A stretch of DNA of 64,000 bases from Dendrophyllia cribrosa (Eukaryota > Cnidaria > Anthozoa > Scleractinia > Dendrophylliidae). The position numbers and the translations under genes were made by a program. The notes beneath the pieces were generated by a model. That model was not told the DNA's origin. It ran no database searches and worked only from the letters and a program-made list of their open reading frames with translations. Positions 41,857-53,677 of the stretch are shown here, piece by piece; within the stretch, counting starts at the first letter, position 1; each line of letters starts with the position of its first letter. The stretch is from assembly GCA_024195265.1 (NCBI GenBank), contig JAJLRJ010000005.1, forward strand, positions 33,932,536-33,996,535, in the 5' to 3' direction.

Positions 41857-42451
41857 AGCCCGACTTTACTACTCGTTGAGACCTTGTTCCTTTTATTTTC
41901 GCTGGACCCCACGTATTCCGATAGAGGGGTAGGAGTAAAAGAACGCTCTAGCTCTCCAGTTTCCTCGCCTTTTTCTTCATGCTCCCCACTATCTGAACGC
42001 CTGGAACAGGCTAATTATATAGTAAACATAAAAATATTTGGTTTTATCAACTGAGTTGATAACTGAAGGTGAATTCGATTCGCTTTGACAAAAGGCTACA
42101 AAGGGCTAGCGCACGAAACCACAGCTTTACGGTGGCCAATTTACTTTGTCAACTCAGTTGACAAAACCACATTTTCATGATGCACTTTTCCACCGACGCA
42201 GCACCGTTAGAAACTAACCCCTTAAAATCATGTAGTTAAAAGAATATTCAAGGCCTTAATGAATTCTTGTCTTGTCAATAAGGCTGCTCGGCATTGACTT
42301 AAGCTGCTTAATATCGAAACCTGCAGTATTCTTATGGTCCAGGCAAAATGTCCTTAGACCTATCACTAATAACTCTTTAAGTGCCTTTAAACAACATCAA
42401 AAGTCTAGAAAAATCTATGGAGGGGAAAGTCAATTATTTGACGATTTTGCG
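41857..42451. other. intergenic sequence, no gene seen
   Basis: Starts with the CCCGACTTTACTACTCG block that flanks the poly-C element. A loose inverted repeat GTCAACTCAGTTGAC lies at 42147-42161. No coding signal. Confidence 0.4.
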
Positions 42452-42787
42452 TATAACTAATTTGCATAAATCCAAAATGGCGGCCTGTTCATGTTTCTGT
42501 GAACATTAGTTGCTTAGAGATAAGATTTTCAAAGTTGCTACTTTGATAAATATCAAAATAGCGACTAACTCATATCTACGGCAGCAAAATATTAAAGGAA
42601 AGAGAAACCGGAACTTGCTTATAACTAATTTGCACAAATCCCAAATGGCGGCTTTTTCGCATATTCTGGGAATATATGTCTCTGGAGATGGATTTTCAAG
42701 GTTGCAGGTGTCATACATGTCAGAATAGTTTGTTATAAATAGGTATGGCATCAAAATATTAGGAAAAGAGAGGTGTTTTGAGAAATA
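42452..42787. repeat. diverged tandem duplication, ~168-bp period
   Basis: The block TATAACTAATTTGCATAAAT, followed by AATGGCGGC and later AAAATATTAAAGGAAAGAGA, recurs from 42620 with TATAACTAATTTGCACAAAT, AATGGCGGC and AAAATATTAGGAAAAGAGA. The two units are substantially diverged. Confidence 0.65.
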
Positions 42788-43860
42788 AATATTCTTTCAT
42801 GATAATCAAAATGCTTCTTTTTGTACTGTAAACCCTGATAGTGATTTCTTTTAACACCGTAGTAGCTCTGCTCATTATCAATCTTTCTTCCTGTATATTG
42901 TTCAAAGAAAGGGTTATGTGGTAGACTGCATCCTCGCCTGTCTTTGACCATTCTGCCAGACTTTGATAGCAGTAGTTACTTCTCCAGCTATAAGTTTCTT
43001 GTAGCGACATTCGTACTGCAAAGCGATGTAGTATAGGTTAGCCTAACAACGTATGTATGCAAATTTAAATTTTCTCCAGGAAAATCTACAGCTATGTTGA
43101 TTGACAACGTAAAAACTACAAACAGCAAATACGAAGTTCATTTTACCGGGTCACTAGGTGATGTACAGTGGGAAGAATGGTTCTTTTATAAAATTGTTAC
43201 AGGCATTCCCTCGCTTCGCACATTTTCGCGCCTATCCTCTTCGTCAGCGCTCGCAATATTTTTCCTGCGCGCGCCCAGTTCTTCGCTCTCCACTTTTTTT
43301 TTATCAGTATCAAATTTCTCCTTGTAGTATCAATGCATTATTAAGTACAGAGGTAATAAGAATTACGATAAGGTCTATTTACAAGTAGAAAACATCCAAA
43401 TAAGTGCTCTTTTGAGGCTCCCTCTCAGCCAATTAAGAGACAAAGAAAACATCAGTTGCGGTGTGTAACGTTTGACAAACATTTACATCACTAGTTGCAC
43501 TGTACAAATTGATATATTTTGGGGGCCGTGCATGTGGCGAATATTAGACTGATTTTCCCTTTTTCGCATAATGTTTCATGAAGACAGTATCCTTCTGATA
43601 AAAAGAAAAACCAATACGAAAAAAGGACAGAAACAGCTATATACCATAGTGATCTTAATACGGTAACAAGCTGGTGATGCCATTTGCATTTCACACATGT
43701 CGTTTTTACTTTATACTGTGCAACGGCGAATGAATAATCTTTCCGGAGTAGAGCAATAGAGAATGAAGGCGCTTAAATGTGCTAACGTAACTGAAAAGAC
43801 TTTGTATTTTTTTCTCCGCTGCAAGAGTTTCAGACATAGATTCGGTGTTTTCCAGCTCTT
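42788..43860. other. intergenic sequence, no gene seen
   Basis: A CG-rich phrase at 43210-43290 (CCTCGCTTCGCACATTTTCG, CTGCGCGCGCCC) looks repeat-derived. No gene recognised. Confidence 0.4.
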
Positions 43861-43902
43861 TACCCCTACCCCTACCCCTACCCCTACCCCTACCCCTACC
43901 CC
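43861..43902. repeat. (TACCCC)7 telomere-like hexanucleotide array
   Basis: Seven perfect TACCCC units, i.e. GGGGTA on the other strand. One base away from animal telomere TTAGGG in composition, but not the canonical unit. Confidence 0.95.
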
Positions 43903-44111
43903 GCTAAAATGCCTGCCGTCACGATCACGGCTAAACGGCCCGACATGTTTGTTCATCCAGTACTTCTCAAGCAGTGATTAGATTTATCAATCCGTTAACT
44001 TCAAACCGAAAAACATTCGACAAATGCTATAGCCTTTAAATAAGATGCCATAATGCTGAAATGTGTCGAAAGTTTAACAGAGGTTTGCGTGTGACTTTGC
44101 ATCGGCGTTAA

Positions 44112-45454
44112 GAAAACCTGGACCGGATCACGGATCGGATCGGATCGGATCACGGACCGGATCACGGATCGGATCACGGATCGAGCTTTAATGTGTCGCA
44201 AAATTTTAAGAAAATTTCACGGGTCACGCAGTCGTTTGTGGCTGTTCTCTGCATCTCTATTGTTCTTAAAGCCGTTTTAGAAGAGGTTCGAAAATAAACA
44301 ACATGATCACGCACTGTTGATTCTACATTTCTTAACTCGCTCCAATGCGCAGTTTAAAGTTAACCCAGGTAATTTATTTAAAAGACCCTTAAGTTTTGGG
44401 GGATTTTTAACCGATTTGCTAAAAATATCCCAGTTTATTAACTCGCTGAGTGCAGTCAGATCGAAAAGCATGACGTCTTGCGTGACAAGGCAAAATAATG
44501 TTTCCGCTCAGAGTCCCGCTGACATCCCGCCAAAGCCCTGTTTACGTTTAAGTTTACAAGTCGCATCGCTGGTGGGAGTCTCATCGCTGCCATCATGGCC
44601 TTTCGGCGGGACAAGGTGATATGCTTCTTTATATTGTGATCAGTGTTCAGTTTGTATGATTCACTACATTTCTTTAAACTCAGATGAAAGACTACAACAC
44701 TTGTCCAGACGTACCCGCCAACTGTTGCTGAGTTTAAACAGTGTATGGAGAGGGCCAGTCACCGTGATCTCCGGAAGACGCCCCAAAAAGGCAACGAACA
44801 AATAGGGCACCATCGGCAGCTATTGTCGAAAACAGCAGCGATCTTTCAAAAAACCGGCAATATAAGCTGAAATGGCTGAAGGATTCCAAAGCCTTCAAGT
44901 GCTACGGCTGCAAGTCTGCATTCGCATCTGCAATTTGAATTTGCAATTCGCATCCCTGGCGAAATTTCCGAGCCTCCAAATGACGTCATAGCGTCAACAA
45001 ATGAGTGTCGCTCATTCATGAAAGATGGAAAACTTCAGGTTCAGTTCGGGCCAACGCATTACCACCTCCTTTCCCGATGTATCGTGGCAAAGAATGCCGA
45101 TTTTAATCAACAGACCCATCTAACAATACGCTTAATAGTTAAATATATTTTCAATAGCAGCCAGGAAGAAAAATTTGAAAAAGTGATTGTAGGTCAAACA
45201 AATTACATTTTTTTGTACTGTTACTACTGTTCCTGTTACGTTTAAAAAAGAAAAGATAGGTCGGTTCCCACTCGGTCTATTATTGATATGAGTTAAATGG
45301 ATTTTCAATAGCAGAACAAATAGTATTGTTATAAAAGAAAATAATTGATTATTAAAAAATGTTGTTTTGACCTTATTTTATTATTATGAGTTCTACCATG
45401 ATTCGATCCGTGATCCGATCTGTGATCCCGATCCGTGATCCGGTCCAGGTTTTC
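44112..45454. mobile_element. TTAA-flanked element with GGATC-rich termini (1343 bp)
   Basis: TTAA at 44108-44111 and 45455-45458. The left end GAAAACCTGGACCGGATCAC mirrors the right end GTGATCCGGTCCAGGTTTTC. Subterminal (A)CGGATC units are repeated several times at the left (44120-44190) and in reverse at the right. No transposase ORF was recognised inside. Superfamily piggyBac/Kolobok-like by target only. Confidence 0.75.
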
Positions 45455-45458
45455 TTAA

Positions 45459-45806
45459 CGCCGGACTTTGCATGGCAGTCCGCGGTCGGCGTGCATCGGA
45501 CGTTATAAATTAAAAATACGATGAACAAAGAAGGGATTTATACACAAAAATGATCTCTGAATCTGTCTTCTACCGCAAATGAGGTTAGGAAATTTCAATG
45601 TTTTTCAACCGTAATAAAAATTTAAAAAAAACGACATAATCATTATAAGAGAAATATCGTTTCAGAACAAATCTGTCGAAACATTCAATTCCACATTGGC
45701 ACGCCTATTGTAATCCTTGCGTTTTGTTCATTTTAAATTTTCTTAATTTTACGTAAAATAATGTTTGTATGTAAAATGGATTTATATAAAAGGTTGTTTG
45801 TATGGA

Positions 45807-45841
<35 letters not shown>

Positions 45842-46952
45842 TAACAATAATAATAAGTAATGTAACAACTAAGTAGTGTATTGTAAATACGTTTTGTATA
45901 ATAAAAAAAAAATCCTAGTTAAAAAAAAAAATATCAATGTTTTTCAATGTGGCTATTTTAATTTCATAATGGGTTAACACAGAAGCAGAAGTTAGAATAT
46001 TTGTGTGACCCGCAAATTGATTGTTGACCTCGTAAGGTCAAACAACTCTTAATTTTAACGAACTTTGAAATGCTCTCGCGTCGCTCTGAATCATTTGCCC
46101 AAGGAAATTTTTACGGCAATCTTGAGATCATCTTTATAAAAATTAACCAACAGAAACTTAATCCGTTTAAAGGTTTAGCACATGGTGAAAAATTATTTTG
46201 TTTACGAGGTACTTTTAAAGAAGTAAAATGTATGTCTTCGAAATAAAATTATTTTGCACGCAAAGAACAACATAATAATTCCATAAATCACTCTTCTAAA
46301 TAGCTAAAGATTGCAAAATGCGATTTTCATGTTTTAAATGCCGTAGCGCTACTTGTTTTTGTAAGCGAGACTGTCAAAGTTGTGCAATATTTTTCCGCCT
46401 TAAATGACGATTTTAACGTGATTTCATTTTCTGTATTTTTCTCTAAAATTAAAAGATATTTGGCCAAAAAAGGTTTCCAGTGATTTTTGTTATACCTTAA
46501 TCTATCTAACGTTAAAACATCAAAAGAATCCAATTTTATCACTTGCCGCGATATGTTTGATTTTTACAGACAGGCGCTCTTAAATGCAAAAAACAACAAC
46601 ATTCGATCAGTCTGGATAGCGTATGCACTACATACGGACTGCATTTGCTCATACATACGGACTGCATTTGCTCATATAGGAAGGTTTTTGTCGTTCAATT
46701 ATTAAATTAAATAAATGAAAAGTTCCAAATTTGGTAGCTGGTCACATACCGAAAAATCCCGAAAATAAGCCCCTCCGAATATAAGCCCTCCAAATTCGAA
46801 ACGCAAAAAAGCTTCCTATAATAAGCCCCTCCGAATATAAGCCCATGAACTGTTAGGGTTAGTTATTTTAACCTGTTTTCTGAGTGTTTAAGCTGTTTTC
46901 GTTGTTTATCCTAACCCATTTTGAAAAGTTCCCACCTATAATAAGTCTCCGT
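45459..46952. other. intergenic sequence with simple repeats
   Basis: Contains an (AAT)n run at 45806-45856, a perfect 23-bp tandem duplication at 46631-46676 (CATACGGACTGCATTTGCTC plus ATA), and repeated AATATAAGCCC phrases at 46760-46945. No gene seen. Confidence 0.55.
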
Positions 46953-47720
46953 GGGCGTTTTCCATTTACCAAAAAATTCCGGAAATTTCGGTTGGGATGT
47001 AAATGGAACACGACTTTTTGGTTCGTTCCACTGGAAATTTTCCGGAATAAACGGAATTCCTGAAAAGGTAGTCCCGTTTTCCCGGTGGAAACTTTCCAAT
47101 GGAAAATTCGTGTTCCATTTACAGATTTCTCTACTTCATCACCAGTTCCATGCCTTTCGCGGTCTTTTACGCGGCCAGGCCTCTCGGCTCCTTCCCTTCG
47201 TGTTTGAACGAAAATGGCGGAAAACTTCCGCGTTTGAAATAAACCACACGAAAGCTAATACTTGTTTGTGTAGCGGAATTGGCGGTCTTCCGAATGAATG
47301 CCGTTGTGGCACTCTTCCTGTAGCGTGGACGACTCTACACAGAGCTTCCATTGTGCCTCTTGTCATTCGAAAATGACTTTTAAATTCATCGAGTGAATAT
47401 CTTGGCAACGTGTGTTCAAAATAACCTTCACTTCGTTGCAAATTCCGTCTCATAAACGTGGAGGTCACTGCAAAGATATATACTTCGCCATCATCTTCTG
47501 AATTAATCAAACTTTCTTCTTCTATAGAGACTTCCAACATTTCGCACAAAAACAACATCTGAAGCTCATTGGCCTCCATTTTGAATTTTCGCGGGAGATT
47601 AGAGAAGCGACAGAGAGGGGCCTGTGAACGAATGGGACTTGGGTCAAATGGAACGCGCTCTTCCCAACCGGAAAATTCCGATGGAAATTTTCCGAAATTT
47701 TTTGTAAATGGAAAACGCCC
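46953..47720. mobile_element. PIF/Harbinger-type DNA transposon, internally deleted (768 bp)
   Basis: The TIR GGGCGTTTTCCATTTAC pairs with GTAAATGGAAAACGCCC. A 3-bp CGT is present on both sides (46950-46952 and 47721-47723), fitting Harbinger-type 3-bp duplications. It encodes only the start of a transposase on the - strand. Confidence 0.8.
47139..47579 (-). pseudogene. HARBI1-like transposase, N-terminal fragment
   Basis: The - strand ORF of 146 aa begins MEANELQMLFLCEMLEVSIE and contains LPRYSLDEFKSHFRMTRGTM, the TGRVPQ phrase and FGRPPIPLHKQVLAFVWFIS, as in HARBI1-like nucleases. It ends after NAEVFRHF and lacks the DDE catalytic part. Confidence 0.75.
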
Positions 47721-47733
47721 CGTATATAAGCCC

Positions 47734-47852
47734 TGTTACATAATTAGATCTTGTGCAATAGGGACTTGAACACATGTTCCACGAGAGTATGTATTTGTAC
47801 CGTTGAGTGTGGAATAAAACTTCATCTAAAGAATACAACACGTATCTTTACA
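47734..47852 (+). repeat. candidate 5' LTR of the outer element (119 bp)
   Basis: Starts TGTTACATAATTAG, ends TATCTTTACA, contains AATAAA (47811-47816), and is followed at once by a primer-binding-site-like sequence. The partner LTR is outside the window, so the left edge is tentative. Confidence 0.5.
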
Positions 47853-47866
47853 TGGTGTCAGAAGCG
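47853..47866 (+). promoter_or_regulatory. primer-binding site TGGTGTCAGAAGCG
   Basis: TGGTGTCAGAAGCG directly after the LTR ending CA, the usual position of a tRNA primer site in Ty3-type elements. Confidence 0.6.
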
Positions 47867-47980
47867 AGATGAACTAAAGAAGGACATCTACTGTACCTAC
47901 GGACAACAATTTAACTCGAACACAGGCGAAAGTGGACGAGTGAACCTCCAAAGCTTCGGCTATCGAGTGGCGAAAACAAA

Positions 47981-48178
47981 ATGGCGACCGCATCGTGCAT
48001 CGATAAAGGTCCGTCTATGGACTGGAGCACAGACGACAACCTATACAGCCGCTTTAAAATGTGGAAACAGAGAAATGTGGAAACAGAGGTGTGAATTGCT
48101 ATTTACTGGGCCCATGGCGAAAATAGAAGAAGATATCAAGTGCAAACACCTATTATACTGGTCCGGAGAGCACGGTAT
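47981..48178 (+). pseudogene. gag: outer Ty3 gag, N-terminal part
   Basis: ATG 47981 gives MATASCIDKGPSMDWSTDDN and LYSRFKMWKQR. A 16-bp tandem duplication of AAATGTGGAAACAGAG then shifts the frame. In the other frame the expected CELLFTGPMAKIEEDIKCKH and LLYWSGEHG follow up to the inner insertion. Confidence 0.75.
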
Positions 48179-48317
48179 TGTAGCGCATGCGTTCTGTCGT
48201 GTTTCTGGGGCATGCGCAGTTGTTGTTGTTGTTATGAAAACGAGAAAATACAGTGTTTTTATCAGACTGGAAATTTACGCGTCTTGATATCAATTAGGCA
48301 CAAATCGGAACGCTACA
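48179..48317 (+). repeat. 5' LTR of the inner element (139 bp)
   Basis: Identical by eye to the 3' LTR except for one fewer TTG unit in the internal (TTG)n run. Terminal inverted TGTAGCG/CGCTACA. Confidence 0.95.
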
Positions 48318-48319
48318 AC

Positions 48320-48332
48320 TGGTGGCAGCGGT
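48320..48332 (+). promoter_or_regulatory. primer-binding site TGGTGGCAGCGGT
   Basis: TGGTGGCAGCGGT begins two bases after the 5' LTR; standard position for a tRNA primer. Confidence 0.6.
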
Positions 48333-48375
48333 GTACTCTGCAGAACCCTTTCGTAAGAAATTACGTTTGTTGTTT

Positions 48376-49536
48376 ATGTCTTTAATTGGAGTCACAATTT
48401 GGTTAGTTTGGTTTGGCGTGTTGACACACGTGGTCGCAATGGATTCCTTCGATTCTGGGTTGTTTTCAAGTTGTTCCACTCCTGCGCCTAAAACACCACC
48501 TACAAACCCTTTCAAGCCGGGAAATCCGTTCCGTAGCGAAGAAGAAGAGAACACAATGATGAATGCAAGTATTTTTTCCTCCGTGAACGACCTTTGGAAC
48601 ACTACTCGTGGTGACAACTCACGATCGATGCCTAACACAAGTTTTAGTCGCCGTTTCACGAAACCGATTAAACTCCCCAATGACTACGATGGACGTACCT
48701 GTTTACGAGATTACTTGCGACATTTTGATCGATGTGCAGTTATTAACGGTTGGAAATCGGAAGAGTCAGCCGCCTTTTTGTCTGCAGCCCTTCGTGGAGA
48801 AGCACAAAAAATATTACATGGGATGTCCGACTCCGATTGCAATGATTACTCGAAGTTAGTAGCACGGCTGGAACTACGCTTTGGTGTGGAAAAACAAACT
48901 GAACTTTTCCAAGCCAGACTCCATAATCGCCGACAACAGGAAGGCGAGTCCCTTAAAGCTCTTGCTGCCGATATCAGAACTATGTCAAGTTTGGCATATC
49001 AAGATTTGGTTCCTACAGCCCAGGAGCGGTTTGCCGTACAGCATTTTATTGATGCCATACGTGACGTCGACTACCGAATGCGACTTCGGCGAGACAAACC
49101 ACGGACATTAGACGAAGCCTTACTAACCGCATGTGAATTAGAAGCCTTTCGTGTTGTCGATACTGGGCTTACAACAAAACCAAGAATTAGATCAGTGGAA
49201 AATTTCTACAAGGAGACAAATGAACTTGCACATCAGGTAGGAGAGTTGACAAAGTTAATTAAAACTTAACAGCAGGAGCACCTTGCCCAAAAGGAAGCTT
49301 TACACAATCTTGCAGATCAAGAACAAAAATGTATGACTGTTGGAGGGCAGACCCAATCCACACCGTACCCAAAACGCAACAGGTTCTCACCACGACAAAA
49401 CCTGGAGTGCTGGAATTGCCAACGAAAAGGGCACTTCCAAAGAGATTGTCAATTTCCTAGAAGGTTAGAGCCTGAAGTAAGTACGTTGCCGGGAAACGAG
49501 AGGCAGACGTTCCCTGCAGCCCGGGGGAACGTCTAG
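48376..49536 (+). pseudogene. gag: inner Ty3 gag with zinc knuckle, one internal TAA
   Basis: The likely start is ATG 48376 or 48439 (MDSFDSGLFSSCSTPAPKTP). The capsid-like region reads DGRTCLRDYLRHFDRCAVIN, AALRGEAQKILHGM, LELRFGVEKQTELFQARL and AVQHFIDAIRDVDYRMRLRR. TAA at 49267-49269 interrupts after ELTKLIKT. The same frame resumes and reaches the knuckle CWNCQRKGHFQRDC and TAG 49534-49536. Confidence 0.85.
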
Positions 49537-52500
49537 ATGATTCAAAAGGGCAACCACCTCATGGCATAACGGTTTCTTCGGAAATTTCTCGTGGTTTATA
49601 CGTCAAAGGATTTATTGAGGATCGAAGTGTAACTGTTTGATTGACACTGGAGCAGTAAAGACAGTCTTGTCTAATAAAGTAAATGAAAGGCTCCCACAAA
49701 GCCAAACGTTTCCTCTCAGAAATGAGAACACTGACATCTTCCTAGCAGATGGTAGTAGCAGCAAGACTTATGGTACAGGAGACACCATGTTAAGACTAGG
49801 CAGTCAAGAAATTATGACCAGTCTTGTAGTGGCTGATATTGAAGAAGATGTAATACTTGGAATGGACTTACTATCTCAAGTCGGAGCCACCCTAGACATT
49901 GTTCAAGGAACTGTCACTGTAAATGGAGAAGTAATCGACTGTCACGACTCACAGAATCAGTTGCTTAGTTTTCGATGTATGGTTCGCCGATCTGTTATCG
50001 TGGACGCAAACTCTGAAGTTGTCATTCCAGTGACTATCAAGAAACGAAGAGTAGTACCTACGCTGTTAACTACAGACCACGGTTTACGTATTTTGGAACC
50101 TTGCAATAACTCGCATTTACAAGAAAAGGGACTATTCCTTGCAAGAACATTAGTAAATGTCGGAGATGCTTCAACTGTGCCAGCGCGAATCCTGAATCTG
50201 TCGGATGAGCCACAGATCCTCCAATCTAATACAGTGGTAGCGCTAGCCAAGCCAGTACTTAGTGTTAGTGAAATAGACTTGCCAGAGGATGTGAATGGAT
50301 CGAATATGGAGCCCCAACAAACTCAAGGCCAAGGGTTAGAAATGAATGACAACGAACTGCCTGAATCATTGAAAGGACTTGCTGAAAGAAGCTCAGCAAA
50401 TCTGAACGAGGAGGAGAGACAACAAGTAGTTAACCTTTTGAAAAGGTACCAGCAAGTGTTTTCAATGAACGATTGGGACCTTGGAATGAATAACGAAATC
50501 GAACATCACATCAACACTGGTAGTGCCGCACCGATACGACAGCGCCCTCGTAGGACAGCACCTTGGAAACAGAGAGAAATCGACCGACAGGTTAATAAAT
50601 TGTTGAAGGAAGGAAAAGTGCAAGAATCTAACAGTCCATGGGCTTCCCCAGTGGTTTTGGTCGCAAAAAAGGATGGGAGTCAAAGACTTTGTGTGGATTA
50701 TCGTCAGTTGAACTCTGTGACTGTTAAGGATGCGTTTCCCTTACCACGAATAGATGACTTTCTAGATTGTTTGTCTGGTGCCAAGTGGTTTTCCACCCTT
50801 GATATGGCCTCGGGCTATTGGCAAGTGGGAATGGACCCTACCACCAAGCAGAAAGCGGCATTTGTCACTAGTAGCGGGTTATTTGAGTGGAATTGTCTGC
50901 CGTTCGGGCTCACGAACTCACCTGGAACGTTCGAAAGATTGATTACACTTGTATTGAAGGGCCTTCAATTCAAGATTTGTTTGTGCTACTTGGATGATGT
51001 AATTGTTTTCGCCGAAACCTTCCAGGAACACCTCCAGCGGTTAGAAAAGGTGCTTATACGGTTTGCTTCTGCAGGTCTTAAACTCAAGCCAAGCAAGTGT
51101 AATCTTTTCCAGCAGAAGATCTCTTACTTAGGACACATTGTGACTGAACAAGGAGTAGCAACTGACCCAGCAAAGATTGAGCGCGTTTCAAAGTGGCCCG
51201 TTCCCGAGAGTTCAGCTGAAGTCAAGAGTTTCCTTGGTTTAGCAACATATTACAGGCGGTTCGTCCCAAGATTTGCAAGTGTAGCTAAGCCACTGTACCA
51301 ACTCACAGAACCAACTAAGGACTTTGAGTGGACGGATGAATGCCAACACGCATTCGATCAGCTGAAGGAACTACTCACCTCCTCTCCTGTTTTAGCTTAT
51401 CCGAAACAAGACTGATTATTTATTCTGGACACAGACGCCAGCAATCATGGCATCGGGGCTGTACTCTCCCAGGTACAAGATGGAGTCGAAAAGCCGATAG
51501 CATACTCGAGCAGGACACTCTCCAAATCTGAGAGGAACTATTGTACTACAAGAAAGGAACTGCTAGCCATTGTTAAATTCACCAAATTGCATCGACATTA
51601 CCTCCAAGGATCCCAGTTCCTAGTTCGGACAGACCACGCCCCACTCCGGTCTATCCTCGAAACGAAAGACCCGGAGGGACAGTTAGCACGCTGGATCTCT
51701 TTCTTAAGCACCCTTAACTTTAAGATCGACTATCGAGAAGACAAGCGTCACACAAATGCTGATTCCCTATCTCGCAGACCATGTGAGGACCGCTGCAAAT
51801 GGTGCCAGGTTTGGAAAAAGAGGGAACCTTCACCCAGGTGTGAAGTGGGAACACAGACCGAAGTGGATGAACTACCAAGAGCGGCACATGAAGTTACTGA
51901 AGAAGATGATGGGCTTACAGGCAGGTCCCCGGAGAACAAATGTGGTGTGGTGAAATTGGAGCCAATGTGGGCAACGGAGTATTTAAAGCAACAACAAACG
52001 GAAGATCCTGTCTTGAAGACTTTCATACAGCTGAAGACGTCTGCAAACAAACGCCCAAAATGGCCCGACGTGTCAGATAGAAGTCCCACGTTAAAAGCGC
52101 TATGGTCCCAGTGGGATCGCCTTTCCTTTCGAGATGAAGTATTATGTCGTAAATGGGAGAGTGAAAGTGGTGACAGAGTAACATACCAAATTGTACTTCC
52201 GGAGAGTTTGAGAGAGACCGCCATCAAAGCCCACCACAACCATACGACAGCCAGCCATAGAGGAGTTAATAAAACCCTTGGTTCTTTACGGCGGCGCTAT
52301 TATTGGCCTGGCCTGACTTCGCAGACTTATAGATGGGTAACAAGATGTCATGATTGCGGTGCAAAGAAGACTTGCGGACGAAATCGTCGTGCTCCTTTGA
52401 AGCAGTATGTTGTGGGTGCCCCCTTGGAGAGGATTGCGATGGACATTCTCGGTCCCTTGCCATTAACCACCAGAGGAAACCGTTATGTGCTGGTTGTGAC

Positions 52501-53677
52501 TGATTACTTTACCAAATGGACAGAAAGTTATGCCATCCCGGACCAGAGTGCCACTACTGTCGCAGAAAAGTTGATTTCTGAGTTTATTTGCCGGTTTGGT
52601 GTGCCAAGGCAGCTCCATAGTGATCAGGGTACAAACTTCGAATCGAAGGTGATGGCGGAAGTTTGTAAATTGCTGAACATTGAGAAGACTCGAACAACAC
52701 CCCTACACCCACAATCCGATGGGCAAGTTGAGAGATACAATCGCACATTAATTGAGATGCTTAGAGGAAAGTTAAATGACAACCAAGGAGATTGGGATCT
52801 TCAGTTACCGACATGTATGATGGCTTACAGGTCGTCTGTTCATGAATCTACTGGTTCGACTCCCAACGAACTGATGCTAGGTAGAGAAATCGAAGTGCCC
52901 CTGGATGTTTTAACAGAGCTGTCTCCTGATACCCGACCTCCAGTCACAGATTACGCACAAGCCCTGAAGCGGAGGTTGGCTATGGCCCATGAATTTGCAC
53001 GTCAAAACTTGAAGAAAGCTGCTGTGCGCCAGAAGCGAAATTATGACAAGAAGATGGCTGGAAAACCCTTTCAAGTGGGTGACAGCGTGTGGTTGCATCA
53101 AGTACGTCGTAAGAAAGGAAGAAACCCGAAACTTGATTGCCCCTGGGAGGGACCGTACCTAGTAACTGCTGTTTTGTCAGATGTGGTGTATCGCATCCAA
53201 AGAACACAGAGAGCCAGGCCCAAGGTAGTACATTCAGATCGGCTGAAACCTTACCTGGGACCGCCGCTAAAGAGTTGGATATCTCCTCAGGTTTCCTCTT
53301 CGCTGATTGAACCCGGAGTCTCGCAAGGTGTTGCAGCTCCAAAGCGGATGGTTGTTGACGAAAGAGTAACCACGCCTATTGAAGGAGAATCGAGTATAAA
53401 CCATTCCAATACCGACTCCGGCAACATTTCAGGGGATGAGGTAGGAGGCAGAGGGGATGATCGCCTAACCAAGCAAGAGGATGGTTTGCAGAACGCCAAG
53501 GTTGTTACAGATTGTGGAACCACAGAATTGGGTGTGGACGTTAGAGCTGATATGACCGTCGAAAAGGACCAATTGCCATTGACGGTGATGGAAGAAACGC
53601 AGAGAGGCCAACATAGAAGGAAAGTGAAGGCCCCTGAACGTTTTGGTGAATGGGTCACCACGTTAAGAACTGAATAA
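49537..53677 (+). pseudogene. pol: inner Ty3 pol: protease, reverse transcriptase, RNase H, integrase
   Basis: Frame-shifted start (SKGQPPHGITVSSEISRGLY), one-base loss near 49630, then a long frame. Protease: LIDTGAVKTVLS and VILGMDLL. RT: SPWASPVVLVAKKDGSQRLC, LPFGLTNSPGTF and CYLDDVIVFAE. TGA 51413-51415 interrupts, and RNase H follows in the same frame (FILDTDASNHGIGAVLS; VRTDHAPLRSI). Integrase: a His/Cys finger ending RCHDCGAKK, the DDE triad in AMDILGPL, HSDQGTNFES and GQVERYNRT (35 residues between second D and E), and a GPY/F-like WEGPYLVTAVLSDVVYRI. One TGA and a frameshift are the main lesions; domain order is Ty3-type. Confidence 0.92.

Noticed and set aside
43861..43902. true telomere
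   Set aside because: Only seven units, GGGGTA rather than TTAGGG, and ordinary sequence on both sides.
43711..43956. - strand ORF with a VGVGVG run
   Set aside because: Translation of the (GGGGTA)n array; no other coding signal.
51413..51415. programmed TGA readthrough in inner pol
   Set aside because: The stop lies between RT and RNase H rather than at a gag-pol border, and other lesions exist nearby, so an ordinary nonsense mutation is simpler.
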